A stretch of DNA of 44,982 nucleotides from a bacterium (GCA_022711315.1 JAKLFG010000016.1:1-44982), one strand, 5' to 3'. Shown: positions 7,805-16,915, numbered from the stretch's first letter. Translations and numbers: made by a program. Notes: generated by a model from the letters alone, not told the origin.

Positions 7805-9031
7805 ATGTTACTATTCAAAATGGCATTTCGCAATCTCCTGCGCCAGCGGCGGCGGAGCCTGCTGACCGGCCTGACGATGCTGGTGGGCTATGTGCTCTTC
7901 GCCATCAACACCGGCTTCAGTCAGGGAGCGTGGGGGATGATGATAGACCTCGTCACCCGCGACCACACCGGCCACGCCCAGATACACGCCACGGGCTATC
8001 TCGACCGGCCGTCGCTCTACAAGAATTTCGCCGACACCCCGGCGCTCTATGCAACGCTCGCCACCGACCCGGCCGTCGTGGCCGCGACGCCGCGCATCCA
8101 CTCTTCGGCGCTCGCCTTTGTCGATACCAAGACCACCGGCGTGAAACTGATCGGCATCGACCCGGAGCGCGAAAAGGTAACGACCCGGATCGCCGATAAA
8201 GTGCGCGACGGGGCGTTCCTCCCGGCGGCCGCCGCGAAACAGGCGCTCATCGGCCGCACGGTCGCCGATGTGCTCAGGGCGCGGGTCGGAAGCGAACTGG
8301 TCCTCATATCGCAGGGGGCCGACGGATCGATCGCCAACGACCTCTTCACCGTCGCCGGCATCCTCGGCGACGCGAAGGACACCTCGGAACAGAACAATGT
8401 CTATCTCCACCTCGCCGATGCGCAGGAATATCTCATGCTCGGCGGGAAGGTGCACGAGATCGCGCTTCTCTTCGCCGACCACAAGAAAGCGGAGAAAATG
8501 ACCGAACGGCTCGGCGCGACCATCGCGGCGGCGGGGTTCCGCGACCTGTCGGCCGAATCGTGGATGGAGGTCGAACCGGAATTCTACCGCACCATGCAGG
8601 CCGACCGCAAGGGCGACAACATCAGCCAGTTCATCATTATGCTCATCGTCGCGGTGGGAGTGCTCAATACCGTCCTCATGACGGTCCTCGAACGGACCCG
8701 CGAATACGGCGTGATGGCGGCCATCGGGACAAGCCCCCGCCGGATATTTTCGCTCATCGTCCTCGAAACGGGGATGTTGGCGCTCGTTTCCTGCTTCATC
8801 GGGGCATTCCTTGCGTCGTTCGCGCTGTGGTATTTCGCCGCGGTCGGCATCTCGTATCCCGAACCGGTGACCATCGCCGGGCTTACCGTCACGACGCTCC
8901 GCAGCGAGTTCTCCGCCATCGCCTACTACAAACCGCTCCTCATCGTGGCGCTGACCGCGCTGTTGGTGTCGCTGCTTCCCGCCATCCGCGCCGCCCGGAT
9001 CCGTCCGATCGACGCGCTACGGTCGCTGTAG
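7805..9031 (+). CDS. ABC transporter permease, FtsX/MacB type (first)
   Basis: The 408-residue protein shows the FtsX/LolC-type plan. It has an N-terminal helix (about 18-40) after the start motif MAFRNLLRQRRRSLLTG, then a large periplasmic domain (about 45-265). Three helices near the C terminus follow (about 273-295, 313-343, 376-395), ending PAIRAARIRPIDALRSL. The MTVLERTREYGVMAAIGTSPRRIF block is the conserved coupling segment for the ATPase. Such permeases work by mechanotransmission and move lipoproteins, lipids or peptides from the outer leaflet. It forms a pair with the next gene, probably a heterodimer, and uses the ATPase at 10281. Confidence 0.93.
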   Translation: MLLFKMAFRNLLRQRRRSLLTGLTMLVGYVLFAINTGFSQGAWGMMIDLVTRDHTGHAQIHATGYLDRPSLYKNFADTPALYATLATDPAVVAATPRIHSSALAFVDTKTTGVKLIGIDPEREKVTTRIADKVRDGAFLPAAAAKQALIGRTVADVLRARVGSELVLISQGADGSIANDLFTVAGILGDAKDTSEQNNVYLHLADAQEYLMLGGKVHEIALLFADHKKAEKMTERLGATIAAAGFRDLSAESWMEVEPEFYRTMQADRKGDNISQFIIMLIVAVGVLNTVLMTVLERTREYGVMAAIGTSPRRIFSLIVLETGMLALVSCFIGAFLASFALWYFAAVGISYPEPVTIAGLTVTTLRSEFSAIAYYKPLLIVALTALLVSLLPAIRAARIRPIDALRSL

Positions 9032-9040
9032 GAGGCCGCC

Positions 9041-10264
9041 ATGACGCTGTTCGTCAAACTCGCGTGGCGCAACCTGTTCCGCAATAAACGACGGACGATA
9101 CTCGCCGGGCTCATGATCGGGCTCGGGCTTGCCGCGATGATCACCACCGACGCCATCACGATAGGGACCATCGACAACATGATCGCGACCGCCACCGCGT
9201 CGTTCCTCGGCGAAGGGCAGGTGCATCGCGAGAACTTCCGCAAGACCTTTGAGGTCGAAGCAACCATCGTGAACGGCCCGGCGCTCTTCGAAAAACTGAA
9301 AAAAGACCCGCTGATACGGCAGACGGCCCCGCGCACCGCCGCCTTCGGGATGATCACGAGCCCCGCCAATGTCCAGTCGGTGATGCTCTACGGCATCGAC
9401 CCGACCTACGAACGCGACCTCTCGAAGATAGACGACCTGCTCGTGTCGGGCGGATACCTCGCTACGGCCGACGAACCGAAGATATTGTTGGGCGAAAAGA
9501 CGGCCGATCTGCTGGAGGTGGGCGTCGGGGACAAGATCGTCGTGACGGTAGCGCAGGCCCACACCGGCGAACTGTCGCAGGAACTCTTCCGCGTCGGCGG
9601 CATATTCAAGTTCGGGTCGCGCCAGATGGACGGCGGCATGGCATTCATCCCACTCAAACGGGCGCAGGAGATGCTGAAACTGGGTAACAACCTCCACGAG
9701 ATCGCCTTCTCCTTCCACGACAAACTGAAAAGCGAGGACAAAAGTCTGCCGCTCTGGGGCGATCTGTCGGCGGGCGGCAATGAGGCGCTCCCGTGGACCG
9801 AACTGGTGTCGGAACTCGCCATGATGCGTTCGATGACCGATTTCAGTCTCTTCCTCGTCGGCATCATCCTCTTCGGCATCGTCGCGGTCGGCATCATTAA
9901 TACCCTCTTCATGTCGCTCTACGAACGGATGTTCGAATTCGGCGTCATGCGGGCCGTCGGCACCCGGCCGCGGCAGGCGGCGCAACTGATGGTGATGGAG
10001 GCAGGGGCGCTGTCGCTCATCGCCATCGTCATGGGGATCGTCGTCGCGATCGTCGTGAACGGCCTGCTCCTGCATTACGGCATCGATTACAGCGGCAGCG
10101 AATTCGTGGTGACCCTGCGCGACCCGATCTATCCGGTGCTCACCGCGAAGCAGTTCACCGTCTATCCTTTTCTGCTGTTCATTTTTACCTGCCTTGTCGG
10201 GCTGTACCCGGCGATCTACGCGGCGAAACTGACCCCCGCCAAAGCGATGAAACGCGGACTTTAA
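9041..10264 (+). CDS. ABC transporter permease, FtsX/MacB type (second)
   Basis: The 407 residues have the same plan as the preceding permease: LAWRNLFRNKRRTILAGLMIG at the N terminus, a periplasmic domain, helices at about 262-290, 325-345 and 375-395, and the coupling segment YERMFEFGVMRAVGTRPRQA. Sequence identity to the first permease is modest, so this is a heteromeric LolC/LolE-like pair rather than a recent duplication. The gene begins 9 bases after the first permease stop with GGAGG upstream. It is followed by the ATPase gene. Confidence 0.93.
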   Translation: MTLFVKLAWRNLFRNKRRTILAGLMIGLGLAAMITTDAITIGTIDNMIATATASFLGEGQVHRENFRKTFEVEATIVNGPALFEKLKKDPLIRQTAPRTAAFGMITSPANVQSVMLYGIDPTYERDLSKIDDLLVSGGYLATADEPKILLGEKTADLLEVGVGDKIVVTVAQAHTGELSQELFRVGGIFKFGSRQMDGGMAFIPLKRAQEMLKLGNNLHEIAFSFHDKLKSEDKSLPLWGDLSAGGNEALPWTELVSELAMMRSMTDFSLFLVGIILFGIVAVGIINTLFMSLYERMFEFGVMRAVGTRPRQAAQLMVMEAGALSLIAIVMGIVVAIVVNGLLLHYGIDYSGSEFVVTLRDPIYPVLTAKQFTVYPFLLFIFTCLVGLYPAIYAAKLTPAKAMKRGL

Positions 10265-10280
10265 CCAGATGGAGCATACG

Positions 10281-10970
10281 ATGGAACAGGTCATTCGCAT
10301 CGAGAAGGTATCGAAGATATACCGCACCGGCGAGGTGACGGTCGAGGCATTAAAGGAGGTCTCGCTCACCGTCGCGAAGGGCGAATTCAGCGCGATCGCC
10401 GGCCCGTCGGGGAGCGGCAAATCGACGCTCCTCAACATCGTGAGCGGTCTGGACAAGCCCGATGGCGGCACGGTGGAACTCGGCGGCCGGGCGATGACGG
10501 CAATGAGCGCGTCGGACCTGTCGGACTTCCGGCGCGACCATATCGGGTTCATCTTCCAGAGTTACAACCTCATCCCGGTCCTCACCGTCGAGGAGAACAT
10601 CGAGTATGTGATGCTCCTACAGGGAGTGCCGAAAAAGGAACGGCGCGAACGGGTGGCGAAGATACTGACCGAGGTGGGACTCGACGGGATGCAGACACGC
10701 CTGCCGATACACCTCTCGGGCGGCCAGCAGCAGCGGGTGGCGGTGGCGCGCGCCATCGTCTCGCGGCCCGACATCATCCTTGCCGACGAACCGACCGCCA
10801 ACCTCGACTCCAAGACGGCCGACGCCCTGCTCGACATGATGCAGGAACTCAATGCGAAACACGGCGTCACCTTCCTGTTCTCGACCCACGATCAGATGAT
10901 CATGGACCATGCGCGGCGGCTCATCACCCTGCGCGACGGCCGGATATTCAGCGACGAGGTGCGCGGCTGA
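10281..10970 (+). CDS. ABC transporter ATP-binding protein (LolD/MacB-like)
   Basis: This 229-residue single-domain ATPase has Walker A (GPSGSGKST), Q-loop (FIFQSYNLIPVLTVEENI, typical of the LolD/MacB branch), signature LSGGQQQRVAVARAI, Walker B IILADEPTANLD and the H-loop STHD. It energises the two FtsX-type permeases just upstream. An ATG at 10269 is also in frame, but GGAG at 10271-10274 fits the ATG at 10281 better. Its stop TGA shares one base with the ATG of the outer-membrane protein gene (10970). Confidence 0.95.
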   Translation: MEQVIRIEKVSKIYRTGEVTVEALKEVSLTVAKGEFSAIAGPSGSGKSTLLNIVSGLDKPDGGTVELGGRAMTAMSASDLSDFRRDHIGFIFQSYNLIPVLTVEENIEYVMLLQGVPKKERRERVAKILTEVGLDGMQTRLPIHLSGGQQQRVAVARAIVSRPDIILADEPTANLDSKTADALLDMMQELNAKHGVTFLFSTHDQMIMDHARRLITLRDGRIFSDEVRG

Positions 10971-12217
10971 TGCGGACGCTTTTCGCCCTGACGCTCCTTT
11001 TCACCGCCACCCTGTCGGCGGTCGAACTGGCCGAGGGGCTCACCCTCTCGGGTTGGGGAAAGCAGTATCTGGGCATCACCGGCATGCAGGAAAATGTTAC
11101 GCCCGACGGCGTCACCCCCTACGAGCCGCAGGGGACGGTCCAGCAGTCGCTCCGCCTGCGCCTCTTCTATAAACCGGCCGACTGGTTCGCGGCCGAGGCG
11201 GCATGGCAGGTCTCGCCGACGGTGTCACAGATGGGCAACGACGGGTACGCATCCTTCTTCACGCCGTCGCTGAACGACTACCGCGTCACCGACCTCAAGG
11301 ACACGCTCTACACCGGCCCCGGCGGACAGATACTCTTCCCCCACACCATCGACCGGATCAATGTCTCGTTCACCCTCCCCTTCATGGACATCTTTGTCGG
11401 GCGGCAGGCGATATCGTTCGGCGCGGCGAAGTTCCTCAACCCGACCGATGTCTTCGCACCGCTCTCTTTCCAGGATATCAACCGCGAGGAGAAGGTCGGT
11501 GTCGACGCGGTCCGCGTGAAATTCCCCATCGGCGAGATGAACGAACTCGACGCCGGGTATGTCTTCGGCCCCGACGGCCGGTTCTCGAAAAGCGCCGCCT
11601 TCCTGCGGGCCAAGTTCGCGCTCCGGGAGACCGACTTCACGCTGATGCTCGTCGAGTATCAGTACAACCTGCTCGCCGGGCTGTCGATCGAACGGGCCAT
11701 CGGCGGCGCGGGGGTCTGGCTTGAGGCGGCCTACACCGCCGACGGCGTCATCGAGGGGCGAAAAAACACCGACGACGACCTGCGGATCTCGGCGGGCGCC
11801 GACTACAACTTCGCCGACGCGAATCTCGTCCTGTTCGGCGAATACCACTATTCGATGGCGGGAGAACTATACCCCTCGAAGTACCTCGCCAACGCCGCGA
11901 GCACGGCGGCCTACCGCGACAGCGGCATCTACCTGCTCGGCGGCCATTATCTCGCGGTCGGCTTCTCGTGGGAGATCGTGCCGCTGTTGAACGGATCGTT
12001 CCAGACGCTCGTCAACCTGACCGACGGATCGCTCCTCATCGCGCCGCGGCTCGAATACAGCATGGCCGACGATCTCTTCCTCGATGTCGGCGCGTCGGTC
12101 GGCGCCGGGGCGACGGCGCGCAGGGACTCGCTCCTCGGCTTTACCTACCCCGTCCCGCGCTCCGAGTTCGGCCTCTACCCCTACACCGTCTACACCACGG
12201 TACGGTTGTATTTCTGA
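10970..12217 (+). CDS. Outer-membrane beta-barrel protein
   Basis: The 415-residue protein has a signal peptide (MRTLFALTLLFTATLSAVE) and alternating hydrophobic/polar strands throughout, ending in an aromatic residue (TVRLYF), the usual outer-membrane barrel signature. Segments such as MDIFVGRQAISFGAAKFLNPTDVF resemble large channel or DUF1302-like barrels that accompany LolA-like proteins and exporters, but I cannot name a close family. It is translationally coupled to the ABC ATPase gene. Together the five structural genes would span the envelope: inner-membrane ABC, periplasmic carrier, outer-membrane channel. Confidence 0.82.
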   Translation: MRTLFALTLLFTATLSAVELAEGLTLSGWGKQYLGITGMQENVTPDGVTPYEPQGTVQQSLRLRLFYKPADWFAAEAAWQVSPTVSQMGNDGYASFFTPSLNDYRVTDLKDTLYTGPGGQILFPHTIDRINVSFTLPFMDIFVGRQAISFGAAKFLNPTDVFAPLSFQDINREEKVGVDAVRVKFPIGEMNELDAGYVFGPDGRFSKSAAFLRAKFALRETDFTLMLVEYQYNLLAGLSIERAIGGAGVWLEAAYTADGVIEGRKNTDDDLRISAGADYNFADANLVLFGEYHYSMAGELYPSKYLANAASTAAYRDSGIYLLGGHYLAVGFSWEIVPLLNGSFQTLVNLTDGSLLIAPRLEYSMADDLFLDVGASVGAGATARRDSLLGFTYPVPRSEFGLYPYTVYTTVRLYF

Positions 12218-12234
12218 GCGTTATCTGTTATAAT
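12206..12234 (+). promoter_or_regulatory. Predicted promoter of the Lcl-domain lipoprotein gene
   Basis: A perfect TATAAT (12229-12234) lies 17 bases after a weak TTGTAT (12206-12211), inside and just after the end of the outer-membrane protein gene. The start codon follows about 25 bases later. Confidence 0.45.
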
Positions 12235-12258
12235 GTGCCGTTCTTTCGTGGAGGCGCC

Positions 12259-13554
12259 ATGAGACACCTGCTTTTTCTCGCGGTCGGCGTGCTGATCTTT
12301 TCCTGTGATGCGCTCTCCCTTCAGGAGCGCGGCTCTGCCGGTCAGCCCTGCTTCACCGACGGCACCTGTCTTGCGCCGCTGACCTGCGTCGAGGATATCT
12401 GCGTGACCGCAGGCGGCGGTGATGCGGACAACGAACAATCTGACGATCAGACCGATCAGCCGGACCAGACCGATCAGGCCGACCAATCGGACCCGTCAGA
12501 CCAGTCTGACGACGCGGCGATCCCCGACGATGACACGGCGGCTCCCAACGACGATACTCCCCTACCCGATGACGATACCGTGATACCCGATGTCGACACT
12601 CTCCCCGAGAACGCCTGCAACGAGGGCGAGATCTGCTGGTTCGTCATCGATACCATCCAGAACGCTTGCTACAATCTGACCGGATCGGTCACCTGCCCGT
12701 CGGAGGGAAGTCAGTTCTACGGACAGGACGGCAACTATGCGGGCGGCGGCCGCGAGTTCCAGAACCGGACCACCTCGGGCCCGACGCTCATCGACGACAA
12801 CCAGACCAAACTGGTCTGGCAGAAAGCGACCGACGGCACCACCCGTTCGTGGAACGATGCCGAGAGTTATTGCACGGGGCTTGCCGGCAGCAACTACGGC
12901 GACCGCACCGACTGGCGGCTCCCGACGCGGCAGGAACTGCTGAGTCTGCTCGCCTTCGACGCGCAGTCGGTCGAGGCGCTGATAGATGGTTTCTATTTTC
13001 CCTCCACCCCCGCCGACAGCTTCTGGACCGGCACAAATCACGGCTATAACTACTACTATGTCGACTTCTCGGGCGACGGCATGTCCTACTCCGACGCCCC
13101 CGGGACGCTCCATCAGGTCCGTTGCGTCAGTTCGCCGTGGAACTATCTTCCCGCGCGGCCGATCACGCGCTGGGGCGAAACGACCGCCGGGGCCGACACC
13201 GTCATCGAGGATGCCCTGACGGGGCTCGTCTGGCAGATGGCCTTCGACTACGACGAACGCCTCTGGGCCGACGCGCTCGCCCACTGCGCCACGCTCGACC
13301 ATGCCCAGAAGAACGACTGGCGGCTCCCTGACATCAACGAACTGGAGAGTCTCATCACCTACGGCGCCCAGCCGGAGCATGTCACCACCTTTCCCACGAT
13401 AGACGAGGACTATTTCTGGAGTTCGACCACCAACGCGAAGGACATCGCGAAGGCGTGGGTAGCCGAATTCAAATACGGCATCATCCGGCCCGACATGGCG
13501 AAAGATGTCAACAGCAACGGCATCCGCACGATCTGTGTGCGGAACAAGGACTGA
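12259..13554 (+). CDS. Lipoprotein with two DUF1566 (Lcl C-terminal) domains
   Basis: The 431-residue protein starts with a lipoprotein signal (MRHLLFLAVGVLIFSCDA; lipid-anchored Cys near residue 16). A short Cys-rich module follows (QPCFTDGTCLAPLTCVEDICV), then an acidic linker of DQTDQ/DDDT repeats (about residues 55-115). Two tandem DUF1566/Lcl domains come last, each with the pattern LVWQ, W-D-A-YC, DWRLPTRQELLSL / DWRLPDINELESL, and ending in VRCVS or IRTICVRN. These domains occur in surface and adhesin-like proteins. The ATG has GTGGAGG upstream; an upstream extension in frame overlaps the barrel gene and lacks a signal peptide. Function is unknown; surface exposure is inferred. Confidence 0.87.
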   Translation: MRHLLFLAVGVLIFSCDALSLQERGSAGQPCFTDGTCLAPLTCVEDICVTAGGGDADNEQSDDQTDQPDQTDQADQSDPSDQSDDAAIPDDDTAAPNDDTPLPDDDTVIPDVDTLPENACNEGEICWFVIDTIQNACYNLTGSVTCPSEGSQFYGQDGNYAGGGREFQNRTTSGPTLIDDNQTKLVWQKATDGTTRSWNDAESYCTGLAGSNYGDRTDWRLPTRQELLSLLAFDAQSVEALIDGFYFPSTPADSFWTGTNHGYNYYYVDFSGDGMSYSDAPGTLHQVRCVSSPWNYLPARPITRWGETTAGADTVIEDALTGLVWQMAFDYDERLWADALAHCATLDHAQKNDWRLPDINELESLITYGAQPEHVTTFPTIDEDYFWSSTTNAKDIAKAWVAEFKYGIIRPDMAKDVNSNGIRTICVRNKD

Positions 13555-13556
13555 AT

Positions 13557-14849
13557 CTAGCGATACAATTCCTTCAGCGCGGCGATGAGCGAAAGATGAT
13601 CACGCGTTCCCGCCGTTTCGCGGACGCTGTGCATCGCCCACATCGGCACCCCGACATCGACGCCCGGCACCGAAAGTGCGGCGGTCGTCATCGGGCCGAT
13701 GGTGCTCCCCGACGGGACATCGGAGCGGTTCGCTATCTTCTGGCACGGCACTCCGGCGCGACGGCAGAGTTCGCGGAAACGCTCGGCCGTGACGGCGGTG
13801 GTCGCGTACTTGAACCCGGCGCTCACCTTGATCACCGGGCCACCGTTCATGAGCGGCGCGTAGGCCGGATCGTGCTTTTCGGGAAAGTTGGGATGTATCG
13901 CGTGGGCCGCGTCGCAGGAGACGAGGAACGACTTGGCGAGCGCCCGGTGGAACTCCTCGCGACCGGCGTCGTGCGCCATCACGATCCGCTCAAGCACCGT
14001 CGCGGTGAAACCGCTGTCGGCCCCCATCGGTGTGCGCGAACCGATCTCCTCGTTGTCGTAGAACAGCGCCACCGCCGTCGCGTCACCCGGCTTTGAATCG
14101 AGGAACGCGGCGAGTATCGCATGGCACGAGGCGAGGTTGTCGATGCGTCCCGACGAATAGAGTTCGTCGTCGCGCCCGAACCGCACCGCCGGCTGCGGAT
14201 CGTAGAGATAAAGGTCCATCTCGCCGACAGCCGTCACCGGCACGCCGAGCGTCTCGGCGAGGAGCGCCTTGAGCACCTGCCAGCCGTCGCCCCCCTTCGC
14301 GTCGGCGCACAGCACCGCCTGCAAATGGTTCTGCGGGTTGTACTCGAACCCCTTATTGACCTCGCGATTCATGTGTATCGCCAGATTAGGGACGATGGCG
14401 ACCGCCCGTCCGGTATCGACGGCCCGCGCCTCCCAGCCTTTTTTACCCTTCACCATCACGCGACCGGCGACGGCAAGGTTGCGGTCGAGCCAGGTCGCCA
14501 CGATGGGACCGCCGTAGATCTCGGTCGCGACGCGGACGACATTCTTGCCCATGCTCTCGGACTCCGGCTTTATCTTGAGGAGCGGGCTGTCGGTATGTGC
14601 CCCGGCCATCATGAAGCCGCTTTCCCACGGGCTTTTCCGGCCGACGCGGAACGCGATGACCGCCGAATCGTTGCGCACGACGAAGTAGCCCGCGCCGCTC
14701 TTCAGCGACCACTCGTCGCCTTCGTCGAGCCGCTCGAACCCCGCCTTTTCAAGACGGCCGATGATCGAAACGGTCGCGTGGAACATGGTCGGGGATCCGT
14801 CGAGAAAAAGGAACAGGTCATCCAGCGGCGCGCGCATCGCTTTGTTCAT
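13557..14849 (-). CDS. M18-family aminopeptidase
   Basis: The 430-residue length is normal for bacterial M18 (aspartyl-aminopeptidase type) enzymes. Metal and catalytic motifs are all present: AHTDSPLLKIKP, RIDNLASCHAIL, YDNEEIGS with the downstream GADSGF, SCDAAHAIHPNFPEKHDP, and the C-terminal VPSGSTIGPM and H-S-VRE. They are dodecameric zinc peptidases in the cytoplasm. ATG 14849 is preceded by AGGAGAA; a start 30 bases upstream would overlap the RCC1 gene's stop. It follows that gene after 16 bases and is probably cotranscribed with it, though the two functions do not obviously relate. Confidence 0.95.
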   Translation of the reverse strand: MNKAMRAPLDDLFLFLDGSPTMFHATVSIIGRLEKAGFERLDEGDEWSLKSGAGYFVVRNDSAVIAFRVGRKSPWESGFMMAGAHTDSPLLKIKPESESMGKNVVRVATEIYGGPIVATWLDRNLAVAGRVMVKGKKGWEARAVDTGRAVAIVPNLAIHMNREVNKGFEYNPQNHLQAVLCADAKGGDGWQVLKALLAETLGVPVTAVGEMDLYLYDPQPAVRFGRDDELYSSGRIDNLASCHAILAAFLDSKPGDATAVALFYDNEEIGSRTPMGADSGFTATVLERIVMAHDAGREEFHRALAKSFLVSCDAAHAIHPNFPEKHDPAYAPLMNGGPVIKVSAGFKYATTAVTAERFRELCRRAGVPCQKIANRSDVPSGSTIGPMTTAALSVPGVDVGVPMWAMHSVRETAGTRDHLSLIAALKELYR

Positions 14850-14865
14850 GGGGTTCTCCTGTCGT

Positions 14866-16398
14866 TTATGGGTACACATCCGTCTTTTTGACGCTCGGGG
14901 CGACCTTCTTCTGTTCCATCCCCGTTATCTCGATGGGCACCGTCCGCGTCTCGTCGGTCCCGTCCCCCAGTTGTCCGAACTGGTTGCGCCCCCAGCAGTA
15001 GAGGATCCCCCGGTTGTTGTGTTCGCGGATGGCGCAGGTGTGTGTCTCTCCGGCCGACATCTGCTGCCAATCGGTGTAGTCGCTTTTCACTTTTTGCGGA
15101 ACGGCCACGCGATCCACCCTGTCCAGCCCGGATTGCCCGTAACGGTTATCTCCCCAGCAATAGATCGCCCGGCTTTCTCCCTCCTGACGGATGGCGCAGG
15201 TGTGGTTGGCGCCGGCGGTCAGCGAAAGCCACGAATCGTTCTCTCCGGCGATGGGGGTCGGCGTCGTTCTCTTGGCGGTATCGCCGGTCCCGAGTTGTCC
15301 CGATCCGGCGCTCCCCCAGCAGTATATTCTCCGTACGCCCTGCTCGTTGCGGATGCCGCAGGTGTGGTAATAGCCCGCAGAGACCGATTCCCAATCGACA
15401 TGGCCGCCGTTGACCTCGACCGGCTCGGCATGTCTCTTTTCGGCCGATCCGTCACCGAGTTGCCCGTCGCCGTTGGCGCCCCAGCAGTACACCCGCGTCC
15501 CGCCGCTATCCTCCCGGAGTCCGCAGGTATGGGAAAATCCGCCCGACACATAGCGCCATCCCCGCAGGTCACCCGCCACCGGTCGCGGAGAGAGGACCCG
15601 CTGGTAGGAAGGGTCACCCGACTGTCCGGCGCCGTTCTCTCCCCAGCAGTAGAGCGTTCTCTTCCCGCCGTCGGTCCGGACGGCGCAGGTATTGGAGATA
15701 CCGGCGGTCATCTGCTCCCAGTCGTTATACGCGCCAGCCACCTCCATCGGCACGAAACCGGAGCGCTCGTCACCGGTCCCCAACTGACCGCTCCCGTTGC
15801 TACCCCAGCAGTACAACCGCTGGTCGGTCCGGTCCTTGCCGCCGATGCCGCAGGTATGAAAACGACCGGCGCTTACCTTGCGCCACCATGCCACGAGGTT
15901 ACGGGGCTCGACCGCAAAGAAACTCTCCTGTCGATCGGAGACACCGAGTTGCTGGGCGTTGTTGTTCCCCCAACAAGAAGGCTTTCCGCCGGCATTCACC
16001 GCGCAGGTATGCTGGTATCCTGTCGAGACATGAACGAACTGGTACGGTATCTCCCACTCGAAAACGATCGGCGCCGCTTCGACATTTCCCGCCCGGTCCA
16101 CGGCACGCACCGTGAAGGTATGCCTCCCTTCGGAAAGCGACTCGTAACGCTCCTCTCCGGTACAGCGATGCCACAGTTCATCGTCAAGCCGGCATTCATA
16201 CCGAAGCACCGGTTCGGATGCCTCGAATTTGAAGAACGCCGAGCGCTCGAGCGTCGGGGAGTCCGGCTTTTCGGTAAGCGTCGTGACCGGCGGCACGGTG
16301 TCTTTGACCTCGACGGCCCCGTCGTTCTCACCCGCAAGAGGGAGAGAGCCCGCGAGCGTCGCACCAAGAATAAGACCCCACGCGACGGAACGACCCAT
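14866..16398 (-). CDS. Secreted RCC1-repeat (seven-bladed propeller) protein
   Basis: The 510-residue protein has a signal peptide, then an Ig-like domain (about 32-115, DTVPPVTTLTEKP ... HTFTVRAVDRAGNVE). Seven RCC1-type repeats follow from about residue 120 to 495. Each repeat has the pattern SAG-HTC-(10-15)-YCWG-N--GQLG-GD. Every blade carries two Cys (HTC and YCWG), so each could hold one disulfide, consistent with an extracytoplasmic site. RCC1 propellers are interaction platforms; the ligand is unknown. A promoter lies upstream (16435-16462). Mature surface or periplasmic location is inferred from the signal sequence. Confidence 0.88.
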   Translation of the reverse strand: MGRSVAWGLILGATLAGSLPLAGENDGAVEVKDTVPPVTTLTEKPDSPTLERSAFFKFEASEPVLRYECRLDDELWHRCTGEERYESLSEGRHTFTVRAVDRAGNVEAAPIVFEWEIPYQFVHVSTGYQHTCAVNAGGKPSCWGNNNAQQLGVSDRQESFFAVEPRNLVAWWRKVSAGRFHTCGIGGKDRTDQRLYCWGSNGSGQLGTGDERSGFVPMEVAGAYNDWEQMTAGISNTCAVRTDGGKRTLYCWGENGAGQSGDPSYQRVLSPRPVAGDLRGWRYVSGGFSHTCGLREDSGGTRVYCWGANGDGQLGDGSAEKRHAEPVEVNGGHVDWESVSAGYYHTCGIRNEQGVRRIYCWGSAGSGQLGTGDTAKRTTPTPIAGENDSWLSLTAGANHTCAIRQEGESRAIYCWGDNRYGQSGLDRVDRVAVPQKVKSDYTDWQQMSAGETHTCAIREHNNRGILYCWGRNQFGQLGDGTDETRTVPIEITGMEQKKVAPSVKKTDVYP

Positions 16399-16434
16399 GA
16401 AATAAACACCACCCTGTTCGAACGATCCGGGGGC

Positions 16435-16462
16435 ACTGTAGCATAAATCATTTTTTTTTCAA
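16435..16462 (-). promoter_or_regulatory. Predicted promoter of the RCC1-M18 operon
   Basis: TTGAAA (16462-16457) and TACAGT (16440-16435) on the minus strand with a 16-base spacer. The start codon lies 37 bases beyond the -10 box. Confidence 0.5.
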
Positions 16463-16482
16463 ACAGATCGGGCGGAAATCTC

Positions 16483-16511
16483 TTGACAACCTTCCCGCGG
16501 GTCGTTACCGT
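16483..16511 (+). promoter_or_regulatory. Possible promoter of the MarR-like gene
   Basis: A perfect TTGACA (16483-16488) is followed after 17 bases by TACCGT (16506-16511), a poor -10. The weak -10 suggests dependence on an activator or low expression. It diverges from the RCC1 promoter about 20 bases away. Confidence 0.4.
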
Positions 16512-16553
16512 GCGGCGGTAGGGTGTCGATATGTTCAACGCGGCGGAGGGATC

Positions 16554-16886
16554 ATGCGGGAACTATGCAGGCTCAAGGAGATATTCCGGGCCATCTATGT
16601 CTTCGAAACGACGCTCAAGAAACGGTTCCGTCTTTCGCTCAACGAGGCGCTTGCCCTCTGCGCGCTGGAACAGAATGAAAAGAACAGCCGCGAACTCGCG
16701 CAGGAGATCGGCATCTCCTTTTCCCGCATGTCCCGCGTTCTCGGTTCACTGGAGCAGAAGGGGCTCATAAAAAGGACCTTCGGCGCCGACGACCGGCGCA
16801 AGATGATATTCTCCCTCTCCCCTGAAGGCCGGAGGAAGATATCGGAACTGCACGACCACCGACCGGAGCTTCCCCTGCTACCCTGA
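16554..16886 (+). CDS. MarR-family winged-helix regulator
   Basis: This short 110-residue protein is built around a winged helix: LSLNEALALCALEQNEKNSRELAQEIGISFSRMSRVLGSLEQKGLIKRTFGADDRRKMIFSLSPEGRRKI (about residues 28-98). The recognition helix and the DDRR wing are typical of MarR regulators. The usual N- and C-terminal dimer helices are abbreviated, so it is at the small end of the family. GGAGGG stands before the ATG. The target is unknown. It sits between the divergent RCC1 gene and the ankyrin gene and might control either. Confidence 0.82.
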   Translation: MRELCRLKEIFRAIYVFETTLKKRFRLSLNEALALCALEQNEKNSRELAQEIGISFSRMSRVLGSLEQKGLIKRTFGADDRRKMIFSLSPEGRRKISELHDHRPELPLLP

Positions 16887-16915
16887 CCCGCACCGAAAAA
16901 TAGGCAACGATTTTC

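Noticed and set aside
9017..10552. Long open frame (511 codons) antisense to the second permease and the ATPase
   Set aside because: The plus-strand frames there have all hallmark ABC motifs; long antisense frames are common in GC-rich genes and this one has no recognisable domain. The same holds for 364-1959 (-) and 14761-16446 (+).
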